Shown: positions 1 through 8,642, numbered from the stretch's first letter. The stretch is 40,189 bases of DNA from Myxococcales bacterium (GCA_031262165.1 JAISIF010000203.1:1-40189); one strand, 5' to 3'. Notes: generated by a model not told the origin, from the sequence alone. Numbers and translations: made by a program.

Positions 1-2
1 GA

Positions 3-512
3 GATGGTCATCTATATCAATATGAGAGAGGGTGTCTAAGCATGAATGCGTCTTCTAAGGATCCGAAGCAACGCTACCAGACCACAGAAGAGCTCAGCGG
101 AGCGCACAAAGAAGAACTGAACCAAGTGCATAAGGGGAGTATAAAGGAGAGAAGGAACGGTTTTGGTTTGCCGCACTGGGGATATATTTTTGTTATCGTC
201 ACTAATTTAGCGGCCGATTATCTCATAAAAACAGAGCTCCCTTTTTTTCTTCTAGTGGCCGTTCTTTTTTTGGGCGGTCTGATTATAGATTTATTAATTT
301 CTGGAAGAATAGTATCAGGTGTAACTTGTTTAATAGTAAGCGTTTTTTTATATTCATATCACGTGGGCAGTTTCCGAATACTTTCTCTGCTAGTCCTGCT
401 AGTGATTGCAAAATTAAGGAAAGTATTTGTTATTTCGGAAATTACGAGTGGCTCATTCTCGAAAAGAAAAACAATAAAGCGTTGTTATTGGCTAAAGATG
501 TCGTCGCTCTAA
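3..512 (+). CDS. C-terminal end of a probable Ser/Thr protein kinase followed by TM helices; open at left window edge
   Basis: Frame is open to the window edge (DGHLYQYERGCLSMNASSKDPKQRYQTTEELSG...). 'SKDPKQRYQTTEEL' resembles the kinase C-lobe end (KDPxxRYQTAEEL). Hydrophobic segments follow (YIFVIVTNLAADYLI, LPFFLLVAVLFLGGLIIDLLI). Sequence after ~349 is probably out of frame. Confidence 0.5.
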   Translation, partial: DGHLYQYERGCLSMNASSKDPKQRYQTTEELSGAHKEELNQVHKGSIKERRNGFGLPHWGYIFVIVTNLAADYLIKTELPFFLLVAVLFLGGLIIDLLISGRIVSGVTCLIVSVFLYSYHVGSFRILSLLVLLVIAKLRKVFVISEITSGSFSKRKTIKRCYWLKMSSL

Positions 513-916
513 AGCCATACAATACAACGGTTGACAGCGTCACTTGGGAAACCAGCACACTTCGCGCGTGGCTGAACAATAGATTTCTCAATGAATTTAC
601 CTCGCAGGAACAGGCGAAAATAGTTCTTACTACTAATGTCAACCCGGATAATCCGTCGTATGGCACGGCTGGTGGCAATAACACAATAGACCTCATATTC
701 TTGCTCTCTATTCCCGAGGCGCGTCGTTATTTTAGTGACCGTTGGGCGCGAACGGCCCAATATGATGACAGTGAATTAGCGTGGTGGCTGCGGTCGCCCG
801 GCGACCGTGATAATGACGCCGCCCTCGTCGATCCCGACGGCGATGTCGACGTCAACGGCCTTGATGTTAACTATGACGACTATGGCGTTCGCCCCGCTTT
901 GTGGCTAAATCTATAA
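326..916 (+). CDS. DUF6273-type domain (probably the 3' part of the same gene, displaced by a frameshift near 343-349)
   Basis: YFGNYEWLILEKKNNKALLLAKDVVALKPYNTT...VTWETSTLRAWLNNRFLNEFTSQEQAKI...NPSYGTAGGNNTIDLIFLLSIPEARRYF...WWLRSPG...YGVRPALWLNL is the characteristic DUF6273 pattern. Confidence 0.75.
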   Translation: MFNSKRFFIFISRGQFPNTFSASPASDCKIKESICYFGNYEWLILEKKNNKALLLAKDVVALKPYNTTVDSVTWETSTLRAWLNNRFLNEFTSQEQAKIVLTTNVNPDNPSYGTAGGNNTIDLIFLLSIPEARRYFSDRWARTAQYDDSELAWWLRSPGDRDNDAALVDPDGDVDVNGLDVNYDDYGVRPALWLNL

Positions 917-943
917 TCTGAAATCTTTCAATCTTTAATCAAA

Positions 944-1030
944 TCGCGGCGCGAAGCGACGCAAATCGCCGCCGGAAGGCGGCGTAATTTCGCAGCGAAG
1001 CTGCGAATGAATAATTCCCGCGAAGCGGGA
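944..1030. repeat. Array of short hairpins with GAA/GGAA loops
   Basis: cgccgcc-ggaa-ggcggcg (967-984), ttcgcagc-gaa-gctgcgaa (989-1007), tcccgc-gaa-gcggga (1016-1030), plus an imperfect gcggcgc-gaa-gcgacgc just upstream. Confidence 0.8.
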
Positions 1031-1072
1031 CGCGAAATTTTTATTATTTTATTTCGAATTCAATGCTCTTTC

Positions 1073-1478
1073 GGGCGTCATGAATGACGCCCCTACAAAT
1101 CCCATCAACAAATCCCATGATTTTAATTGTTTGTTATTTTTTTCGTAGGGGCGTCATTCATGACGCCCATGTTTTGTTTATAATGAGTTATCTCGTTCTT
1201 TCTTGAATGCACCGTAATGTCATTTCGGACGGCCACAGGGGGCCGCCCCTACAAATCCCATCAACAAATCCCATGATTTTAATTGTTTGTTTTTTTTCGT
1301 AGGGGCGTCATTCATGACGCCCATGTTTTATTTGTAATGAATTGTCTTATTCTTTATGGAATTTGCTGTAATGTCATTTCGGGCGGCCACAGGGGGCCGC
1401 CCCTACCAATCCCATCAACAAATTCCATGCTTTTAATTGTTTGTTGTTTTTTTCGTAGGGGCGTCATTCATGACGCCC
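1073..1478. repeat. Tandem REPIN-like array: three inverted pairs of GTAG-headed palindromes, ~155-bp period
   Basis: Forward GTAG+GGGCGTCATTCATGACGCCC at 1145-1168, 1299-1322, 1455-1478. Inverted partners at 1073-1096 (same stem) and at 1227-1252 and 1381-1406 (different stem, GGGCGGCC-acaggg-GGCCGCCC-CTAC). Near-identical 46-48 bp spacer (aaatcccatcaacaaatcccatgattttaattgtttg...). Confidence 0.9.
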
Positions 1479-1676
1479 TTGTTTCATTTGTAATGAATTG
1501 TTTCATTTTTTATGCAGTTGTAGCCTTCCAGACATCATAGCCAAAAAAATATTCGTCTCCCCCAATTTGATGACTCACTTGCCACTGCCTCCCCCTTATT
1601 TCCTCAAGTCCGATCAGGGAGGGCAGCATATCTTTTGGGTAGGTCGTCCAAAAGTCAGACGATTTGGAGGGAGATA

Positions 1677-3173
1677 ATGCGCGTTTTTCGTGTTCCGGCT
1701 ATTGTGGTGATGGCCGCTGTAATCTCGATGACGGCCTGCGGGAATGAGGAGACAGGGGACACTGGCGAAGCGAATGAAAAACTCGATGGCGTGAAATTCA
1801 TGCTCGCGGGGATGGGCCAGGAATTTGTCGGAAATTCAGTCCGAATCTGTGGTGTCCGTTTGGAAGAAGCTGCCTCTGAATACAACTGCTCCTCTGTATT
1901 TCCTACCAGCGCGAGCAGTGTGCATGTCACGGATGGGGAGAGGGATTGCCCATGCTTTAATTTTGGATTGGGTGGGCAAATCGTCGATCCAACGACGGGC
2001 AATCCTGTCACGGTGAATGGGCTTTGCGCCTCGACAGATGCCCCTGCCGCGGATTGGTCGTTCGATTATGCCATTTATCAAGATAGCAGCTGCACAGGAC
2101 CGATTCTCAATACCCCGGAGAGCGGGCTCACCTGCTATAGCCCGAAAGATCTCTTCGAGCAGGCCTATCCCAATCAAACGATGGAACAATTGCTGCCTGG
2201 GGTGAATACGAACAAATTGGTCTGTGTCACGGAAAATGCGCTCAAGACATTCTATTTTCAGAGCTGCTTCATTGGGACGACGGCGGCCGATCTCTCCGCG
2301 GGCCATGTGCGCTATAATTGCGAATGTCAGCTCGTCGAAAATCAATGCAATTGCGGTCCTGGTGGTTTGACGGCGTCAGATCTCCCAGAGAACTGCTCAT
2401 TCGACCAGAATGACTGCACGATCGATTGCTCGACCTCGCCCAGCTTTACCTGCACGGATACGATCTTTATTTCCTCGTCCGACATCGACGGTGTTTCCAC
2501 TCAACTCTATACGCTCGATCCAACGACTTGGGCCGTCTCGCTCGTTTCATCGACAGATGAATTTGGATACGACGCGATTGGTTTCAATCATCTCGATGGC
2601 TTTATCTATGGGATCAGCCATCGAAATCCAGATGGCAGCCAGCCGCGCCTCCTTCGCATCGATCGCCTTGGAAACATCACTGATTTAGGTGTTTTGCCTG
2701 GGCTCGAAAACAGCGAATGGATCACTGGGACCTTTACTGAGGATGGAACATATGTCGTCGGTGATTTTGGAAACAAATGGGCGACGATTGACGTCAAGAC
2801 CCCTGCCGTGACGGCATCTGGAGACAATGTCAATGGTGTTTTCAATTCATTGTCGTGGGCAGCCAGCCCAATCGATGGCAAGATCTATGGTTATCATTAT
2901 TTTGAGCAGGAATTATCCATCTTCGATCCGGCGACGCAAAAATACACGTTCCTTCCGCCGCCATTGCTCAATGTCGGAATGCAGGCATGTTCGTCCGCTT
3001 TCAAGCAATCGGGTGAAATGTTGCTCTATTGCAAAACGGATAATCCGGACGTGGACGAGCTCTATAGCGTCGATGTCGATGCTCGGACTGCGACGCCATT
3101 GTCCGTTGAGCCTGTCCTCTCTGCTGGAGACATGGCCTCATGCGTTTTCAACAGACCAGCGGATCCACAATGA
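1677..3173 (+). CDS. Cys-rich putative lipoprotein with C-terminal beta-propeller-like region
   Basis: ATG 1677 with upstream ggaggga. MRVFRVPAIVVMAAVISMTACGNEE has a lipobox. Cys-rich middle, then repeated propeller-like segments (LYTLDPTTW, LLRIDRLGNITDLG, SVDVDARTATPL). Confidence 0.75.
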   Translation: MRVFRVPAIVVMAAVISMTACGNEETGDTGEANEKLDGVKFMLAGMGQEFVGNSVRICGVRLEEAASEYNCSSVFPTSASSVHVTDGERDCPCFNFGLGGQIVDPTTGNPVTVNGLCASTDAPAADWSFDYAIYQDSSCTGPILNTPESGLTCYSPKDLFEQAYPNQTMEQLLPGVNTNKLVCVTENALKTFYFQSCFIGTTAADLSAGHVRYNCECQLVENQCNCGPGGLTASDLPENCSFDQNDCTIDCSTSPSFTCTDTIFISSSDIDGVSTQLYTLDPTTWAVSLVSSTDEFGYDAIGFNHLDGFIYGISHRNPDGSQPRLLRIDRLGNITDLGVLPGLENSEWITGTFTEDGTYVVGDFGNKWATIDVKTPAVTASGDNVNGVFNSLSWAASPIDGKIYGYHYFEQELSIFDPATQKYTFLPPPLLNVGMQACSSAFKQSGEMLLYCKTDNPDVDELYSVDVDARTATPLSVEPVLSAGDMASCVFNRPADPQ

Positions 3174-3281
3174 AGGATGAGATTCTGTTCACACTGTCTT
3201 CGCTAATACAGGAATATAGGAATGCAGAAATAAAGAAATCCAGTGCTGGTAGAACCTGCTTTGGATGAATCGACTCAATCT

Positions 3282-3324
3282 AATAAAAACACCGCCATGA
3301 ATCCCGTGTTGCCTCATGGCGGTG
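3282..3324 (-). terminator. Rho-independent terminator downstream of rubredoxin gene
   Basis: Minus strand: CACCGCCATGA-GGCAACACGGGAT-TCATGGCGGTG-TTTTTATT, an 11-bp perfect stem plus T tract. Confidence 0.85.
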
Positions 3325-3356
3325 AGTCGTCATTTTGAGCTGAGGTATTCGGAAAG

Positions 3357-3518
3357 CTATTCTTCCTTTTCGAAGTCCTCTTTGGGAACGCCGCAGACTG
3401 GGCAGGTCCAGTCGGCGGGCAGGTCTTCGAAGGCGGTCCCAGGAGCAATGCCGTTGTCCGGGTCGCCTTGGGCTGGGTCATAGATGTGGCCGCAAACGGT
3501 GCAGCGCCATGTTGCCAT
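3357..3518 (-). CDS. Rubredoxin (53 aa)
   Basis: [53 protein letters not shown], with the two CxxCG rubredoxin knuckles. Below the ORF-track length cutoff. Confidence 0.95.
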   Translation of the reverse strand: MATWRCTVCGHIYDPAQGDPDNGIAPGTAFEDLPADWTCPVCGVPKEDFEKEE

Positions 3519-3741
3519 GTGATGACTCCTTATCGGGGGAGGCTCCGGCGCTGTCGGGCGCCAGAGGTTGAGGGGAAAGTCTCAGGGCGGTCGGAGGCTA
3601 GGGCGAGTCTTCAAATTCTCCATTTGCCCGACGAGGATGCGCCGGGGGTTGCTTGGACGCCTCTTCGAAAAACGCATCGTTTCTGACCAAACTCAGCAGA
3701 ATTCGATTGCCCTCGGGGGGCACTGAACGACGTCCGGCGCA

Positions 3742-4218
3742 TCATCTCTTTCGGCGGTCGCTGAGGGCGCGTTCGACCTCGCGCCGCGTCTCGCGCTCCT
3801 TCAGGTCTTCGCGCTTGTCGATGCCGCTCTTGCCCTTGGCCAGGCCGAGCTCGACCTTGGCCCAGCCATTCCGAAAGTGGAGCTGGAGCGGGATGAGCGC
3901 GTAGCCGCGCTCGGCGATTTTCTGCGTCAGTTTGTCGATCTCGCGGCGCTTGAGCAGGAGGCGGCGCGTGCGCATCGGCTGGTGCCCGAGGACCGAGGCG
4001 GCCGCGTAGGGCGAGATGTTGAGGTGATGCAGGAAGATCTGGCCGTTTTCGGGGAGCGCGTAGCTGTCCGAGAGCGAGGCGCGACCGTCGCGCAGGCTCT
4101 TCACTTCGCTGCCCATCAGCTCCAGGCCAGCCTCGAACGTCTCCTCGATGGCGTAGTCGTGGCGCGCCTTTTTGTTGCGGGCGATGACCTTCAATTCTTC
4201 AGTCACGGGCTTGCTCAT
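3742..4218 (-). CDS. smpB: SsrA-binding protein SmpB
   Basis: MSKPVTEELKVIARNKKARHDYAIEETFEAGLELMGSEVKSLRDGRASLSDSYA...HQPMRTRRLLLKRREI...; C-terminal part of ORF 3742..4983. Confidence 0.95.
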   Translation of the reverse strand: MSKPVTEELKVIARNKKARHDYAIEETFEAGLELMGSEVKSLRDGRASLSDSYALPENGQIFLHHLNISPYAAASVLGHQPMRTRRLLLKRREIDKLTQKIAERGYALIPLQLHFRNGWAKVELGLAKGKSGIDKREDLKERETRREVERALSDRRKR

Positions 4219-5303
4219 GGCTGGGAGGCGTTCTCTCTGGATGAGGGGGCGAGGAGCGGTGGCAGGCAGGCAGCGCGCTCGCTCTCGGGGATGTAGCTCT
4301 CGATCATGGTCGCGCCCTCCAGGTCGCCCGTGTATTCGCCGACCACGAGCCGGATGCCCTCTGGCCGCACGCCTGCGGCGAGATAGGCGGCGAGGTCGCT
4401 CGCCTTGTTGCCGTAGGCCCACGCGATGTCGAGACCATGCGCTTGGGTGAGTGCCTGGAGGTAGGCCGTCTTGTAGGCCTGGGCCCCGGCGCCGAGTTCG
4501 CCGCTGTCGCTCGGCGAGAGGTGGAAGGCGACGCCGTCCGTCGGGAAGCCGTTGTCCGCGAACCATTGGCGGGTGCCCTCGGTGGCGAACTCGGGCCGGG
4601 CCGTCACGAACAGCAGGCGATAGCCCTTGGCCGCATAGGCGCGGAAGGTCGCGGCAGCGCCGACGCGCGGGGTGGGGGAGTTGGGCGCGAAGACGGTCCA
4701 CAGGCCGTCGTTCTCGCTGGTGGTGATCGTCCCATCGATGTCGGAGACGACGACGCGCGTGCCGCGCTCCCAGACGTGCAGCCAGAGATTGGCCTCGCTG
4801 TGGTCGCCCTTGACGAGCATCTTCACGCGGTAGGAACCGGGCGGCAGGCGCTTCTCGGTGGGGATGGTGAAGAAGACGCGGCCGCCATCGTCCTCGATGC
4901 CGCCGACCGTGTCGAACAGGCCGTCCCGCGTCGTCTGGGTGGTTCCGAACAGGCGCCAGTCGCGGCAGCGGACCTCGATCCACACCTCGACCTTTTCGTC
5001 CTCCAGGTCTTGGTCGAACAGGCCGTAGACGAACTTACCGATGAGCAGTTGGTCCTGGCCAGGGTTCACGATCGTGTCGATGCCCCGGTGCTTGGGCGAA
5101 CCCAGCAGAGTGACGAGCTCGCTGCCGATGTGACGCCAGCTCTCCTTGGGCGTGTCGGGGGAAAAGGCGGTGTCCGGGCACGGGCGCCATTCGATGGGCG
5201 AGGGGCGCTGATCGCAGGCCGCATCGATCGACGCGGTCGCGCGTGGGGCGAGGGCGGCGTGGATGAGGAGGAGAGGGATGGTGAGGAGGAGGGGACGAAA
5301 CAT
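4215..5303 (-). CDS. Exported LNS2/APP1-like (HAD-fold) phosphatase-domain protein
   Basis: Signal peptide MFRPLLLTIPLLLIHAALAPRATA. HAD/LNS2-type motif VVVSDIDGTITTSENDGLW, then YRLLFVTARPEFATEGTRQWFADNGFP and WAYGNKASDLAAY. Confidence 0.75.
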   Translation of the reverse strand: MFRPLLLTIPLLLIHAALAPRATASIDAACDQRPSPIEWRPCPDTAFSPDTPKESWRHIGSELVTLLGSPKHRGIDTIVNPGQDQLLIGKFVYGLFDQDLEDEKVEVWIEVRCRDWRLFGTTQTTRDGLFDTVGGIEDDGGRVFFTIPTEKRLPPGSYRVKMLVKGDHSEANLWLHVWERGTRVVVSDIDGTITTSENDGLWTVFAPNSPTPRVGAAATFRAYAAKGYRLLFVTARPEFATEGTRQWFADNGFPTDGVAFHLSPSDSGELGAGAQAYKTAYLQALTQAHGLDIAWAYGNKASDLAAYLAAGVRPEGIRLVVGEYTGDLEGATMIESYIPESERAACLPPLLAPSSRENASQP

Positions 5304-5632
5304 GGGGGCAGCCTTCTAGGCGGGGGCTCCAGCGCTGGCAAGGTAGAGAGGGAAGCGATGGGAGATTGAGCGCTGGCGATCTCGATCCGGAGCGATGCGT
5401 TTTTGTATGGCCACGGCACGCCGTCGCCGTCGTGTGTGTGCCGAATGACGAGCGCAGGGAGCGGCAGGCCGTGCCGCCCATACACGATAGAGACGAGGCA
5501 TCACCGATGAACGTGGAAACAAGAATGGAAAAGCCCGCCTCCAGCATGGGGAGACGGGCGTTCGTCTGTCAGCGAGGCCCTGGTGAATCGCCTGATGGCT
5601 CGCCCTTGTGCGGCCGCCGTGTCTGGCGAGCG

Positions 5633-6865
5633 TCAGTCCTTCGAGGGATTGGGGAACAGGGTGCTCAGCGCGTTGTCCTGACCAATGGCGGAGGGCGCGG
5701 CCGTCGGCTGCCTGGTCGGCGGCTGCCTGGTCGGCGGCGGTGGTCGAACCGCTGGCTGCTGCTGGGCGATTGCCTCTTGCAGGATGACGTCGGGTCGGAA
5801 TGCCACCTGTGGCTGAGGCGCCGGAAGCGCTGCTGCTGGCCTGGAGCTCGCGGGCGTCGTCGTCACCGAGTGCCTGAGGCGGTTGGCCTGCGCTTGCGCC
5901 TCGCTGCGCTCCTCGTCGGTCAGGATGCCTTCGGACAGGCCGAGCTGCTCGATGAGCGAGTCGAGGTTGGTCAGGTTGGCGGGCAGGACGATCTGCGTGT
6001 TCGACTTGGCCAGGTTCGAGATGCTTTTGAAGTAGCGCTCTATGAGCTGCATCCGCACCGACTCCTCGCCCCCTGGCCCGGTGATGGCCTCGGCGAGCTT
6101 CTCGATGGACTGGGCCGTGGCCTCGGCGATGGCTCGGATCTCGGCAGCCTGTCCCTCGGCCTCGTTGATGCGCGCGCGCATCTCGCCCTCGGACTTGTTG
6201 ATGAGTTCGCGCTTCTGGCCCTCGGAGCGGTTGATGCGGCTCTGCTTGTCGCCTTCGGCGCGGGCCACGAGCGCGCGGCGTTCGCGCTCTGCCGTCACCT
6301 CCTGCTCCATTGCGTTGCGGACCGTGTTCGGCGTCGAGATGTTCTTGATCTCGTAGCGGTGGACGCGGATGCCCCAGTTCAGGCCCGCCTCGTTCACGTC
6401 GGACACGACGCGGCTGGAGATGAGGTCGCGCTCCTCGAACGTTCGGTCGAGATCGATGGTGCCGATGACCGAGCGCGTCGTGGTCTGCGCGAGCTGCACC
6501 GCAGCAAACTTGTAGTCCGTCACGCCGTAGCTCGCCGCGTGAGGGTCGGTGACGCTGACATACATGACGCCATCGACCTGCACCTTGACGTTGTCGGAGG
6601 TGAAACACTCCTGCGGCGGGACGACGATCGTCTGCTCACGCAGGTCCTGCTTGTGGGCGACCTTGTCCATGAACGGCAGGAGCAGGTGCGGGCCAGCGCC
6701 GAGCGACGCCTTGTATTTGCCCCAGCGCTCGACGACGTAGGCGTAGCGCTGCGGCACGAAGACGAAGATGTCCTTGCTCTGGAAGATCAGGATGATGGCG
6801 ATGATGCCCCAGACGGCGAGGGCGATGACGTCCAGCGGGTTATCGAAAAAGGGAATGCTCTCCAT
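5633..6865 (-). CDS. SPFH/band-7 (stomatin-like) protein, paralogue A
   Basis: YVVERWGKYKASLGAGPHLLLPFMDKVAHKQDLREQTIVVPPQECFTSDNVKVQVDGVMYV...; Pro/Gln-rich C-terminal tail. Confidence 0.9.
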   Translation of the reverse strand: MESIPFFDNPLDVIALAVWGIIAIILIFQSKDIFVFVPQRYAYVVERWGKYKASLGAGPHLLLPFMDKVAHKQDLREQTIVVPPQECFTSDNVKVQVDGVMYVSVTDPHAASYGVTDYKFAAVQLAQTTTRSVIGTIDLDRTFEERDLISSRVVSDVNEAGLNWGIRVHRYEIKNISTPNTVRNAMEQEVTAERERRALVARAEGDKQSRINRSEGQKRELINKSEGEMRARINEAEGQAAEIRAIAEATAQSIEKLAEAITGPGGEESVRMQLIERYFKSISNLAKSNTQIVLPANLTNLDSLIEQLGLSEGILTDEERSEAQAQANRLRHSVTTTPASSRPAAALPAPQPQVAFRPDVILQEAIAQQQPAVRPPPPTRQPPTRQPTAAPSAIGQDNALSTLFPNPSKD

Positions 6866-6895
6866 GTCGTTCTCCTAAAGGTGGGCGGCTCGGGC

Positions 6896-7957
6896 TCAAG
6901 GGATGCGCTTGGTGGCGATGGGCGGAGGGGCGCGGCGCTGCTGCTGTGCCTGTGAGGCGGACATGTCCACGCCCTGGGGCGGCTGCGCGCTGCGCTTCGG
7001 CATCTGAGTCTGAGGCTGTCCCTGCGCGTCCCTCACGGACGCCTGGTCAGGGCTCAGGCCGCTCGTCACCTGTCCCATGCCCTCGAAGAAGCCCTTGATG
7101 TTCGCCAGATCCGAGGGGACGACCGAGACTCTGGAGCGATCGAGGATGTGGCCGAGCTGATCGACGAACTGCTCGACGAGCCGCATCTTGAGCGCCGCGC
7201 TGCCGCCCGGGCGGCTGATGGCCTGGCCCACGCGCTCGATGCCCTGGGCCGTGGCCTCGGCCACGAGGACGATCTCCTGGGCGCGACCGTTGGCCTCGTT
7301 GACGCGCTGCTCGCGGGTGCCTTCGGATAGGTTGATGGCCTCCTGGCGATCGGCCTCGGAGCGGTTGATGAGGAGCGTCTTCTCGGCGTCGGCGAGCAGG
7401 ATGTGCGCGCGCTTCTGGCGCTCGGCCTCCATCTGCTTTTCGAGCGTATCGACGACGCGGTGCGGCGGCGTGATGTTCTTGATCTCGTAACGCAGCACCT
7501 TGACGCCCCAGGGGTCAGAGGCGTGGTCGATCTCCCGGACGATGTTCTCGTTGATCTTTTCGCGCTCGGAGAAGGTGCGGTCGAGCGTCAGCTTGCCGAT
7601 CTCGGAGCGCATCGTGGTCTGCGCCAGGTTGATGCAGGCCCGACGGTAGTCCTGGATGCCATAGCTCGCCCGCATGGCGTCGAAGAGCTTGAGATAGAGG
7701 ACGCCGTCCACCTCGATCTGGATGTTGTCGCGCGTGATGCACGACTGCGGCGGCACGTCGATGACCTGCTCGCGCATTTCTTGGCGATAGGCGACCGTGT
7801 CGATGAAGGGGGTGAGCAGGTGGAAGCCAGGCTTGAGCTCCTCTTTGAATTTGCCCAGCCGATGGACGATGCAGACCTCTTTCGAGGAGACGATGCAGCA
7901 GGTGGCCTTCACGAACAGAAGGACCACGACGACTGCGGCAGTGACGAGGAAGAACAT
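6896..7957 (-). CDS. SPFH/band-7 (stomatin-like) protein, paralogue B
   Basis: EVCIVHRLGKFKEELKPGFHLLTPFIDTVAYRQEMREQVIDVPPQSCITRDNIQIEVDGVLYLK... Confidence 0.9.
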   Translation of the reverse strand: MFFLVTAAVVVVLLFVKATCCIVSSKEVCIVHRLGKFKEELKPGFHLLTPFIDTVAYRQEMREQVIDVPPQSCITRDNIQIEVDGVLYLKLFDAMRASYGIQDYRRACINLAQTTMRSEIGKLTLDRTFSEREKINENIVREIDHASDPWGVKVLRYEIKNITPPHRVVDTLEKQMEAERQKRAHILLADAEKTLLINRSEADRQEAINLSEGTREQRVNEANGRAQEIVLVAEATAQGIERVGQAISRPGGSAALKMRLVEQFVDQLGHILDRSRVSVVPSDLANIKGFFEGMGQVTSGLSPDQASVRDAQGQPQTQMPKRSAQPPQGVDMSASQAQQQRRAPPPIATKRIP

Positions 7958-8048
7958 CGAGTGGCTCCTTGCCGGACTCCTTCACCGGCTCGATGGGTGG
8001 GTGGAAGGGGCTCGGTGAGCCCGTCTCCTCGAAGAGTGGCCGAGGGGT

Positions 8049-8642
8049 TCAGTCTTTCTTCGAAGTCTCTGAAGGCACTGTCGGGTTGGCCTGCCGCGCG
8101 GCGCCTGCCCCCAAGCCGTCCGTCCGCTCGGGGCCAGATTCGGTGGTGGGCGCGGAGAGCTCGACGGGCGCGGAGAAGACGTGGCTGGGCAGGATGGGCT
8201 CGACGATCCAGCTGAGGTTGTCCCGATCCACCAGGCGCGCCTGGCTGCCTGCGGGGAGGGGCTCCTTGCCAGCGGTGCGCGCGTCCCACGTGGTGCCCTG
8301 CAGGCGGATGCGGCCGCCCGCCTTGCCTGGCTGGATGGCATCGACCACATCGACGACGTGCCCAAAGAGTGCGGCGTCCTCGTCGGCGATCGCCACGGTG
8401 CGCTCGGCGGGGATTCGCTTTCTGAGCGCTCTGCCCACGCCAGCGATGAGCAGGGTAGAGAGCCCGGCCCAGATGAGGAGGGAGGGGAGGAGCGATTCGA
8501 CGATGCCCAGCCCCCGCAAGCCCGCCACGAGCATGGCCGCCACCCCGAGGAAGATGACGATGAAGCCAGGGAGGAAGATTTCTGAGACGGCCAACGCGAT
8601 GCCCGCGAACAGCCAGATGTAGGTGATGATCGAGGAGTCCAT
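8049..8642 (-). CDS. NfeD-like membrane protein
   Basis: MDSSIITYIWLFAGIALAVSEIFLPGFIVIFLGVAAMLVAGLRGLG... then an OB-like C-terminus (GRIRLQGTTWDARTAGKEPLPAGSQARLVDRDNLSWIVEP). Confidence 0.85.
   Translation of the reverse strand: MDSSIITYIWLFAGIALAVSEIFLPGFIVIFLGVAAMLVAGLRGLGIVESLLPSLLIWAGLSTLLIAGVGRALRKRIPAERTVAIADEDAALFGHVVDVVDAIQPGKAGGRIRLQGTTWDARTAGKEPLPAGSQARLVDRDNLSWIVEPILPSHVFSAPVELSAPTTESGPERTDGLGAGAARQANPTVPSETSKKD

Noticed and set aside
1073-1478. CRISPR array
   Set aside because: The period is ~155 bp, the spacers are themselves conserved, and the repeated units are paired palindromes; no cas genes.
1283-1540. 85-aa ORF with internally repeated peptide (FFRRGVIHDA)
   Set aside because: The repetition comes from the REPIN-like DNA repeats; no RBS and no coding signature.
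3742-4983. 413-aa ORF as one protein
   Set aside because: The C-terminal 158 aa is SmpB with its own start; the upstream part is an Arg-rich shadow of the LNS2-like gene.
5366-6955. 529-aa plus-strand ORF
   Set aside because: Antisense to two clear SPFH-family genes; composition is typical of shadow ORFs.
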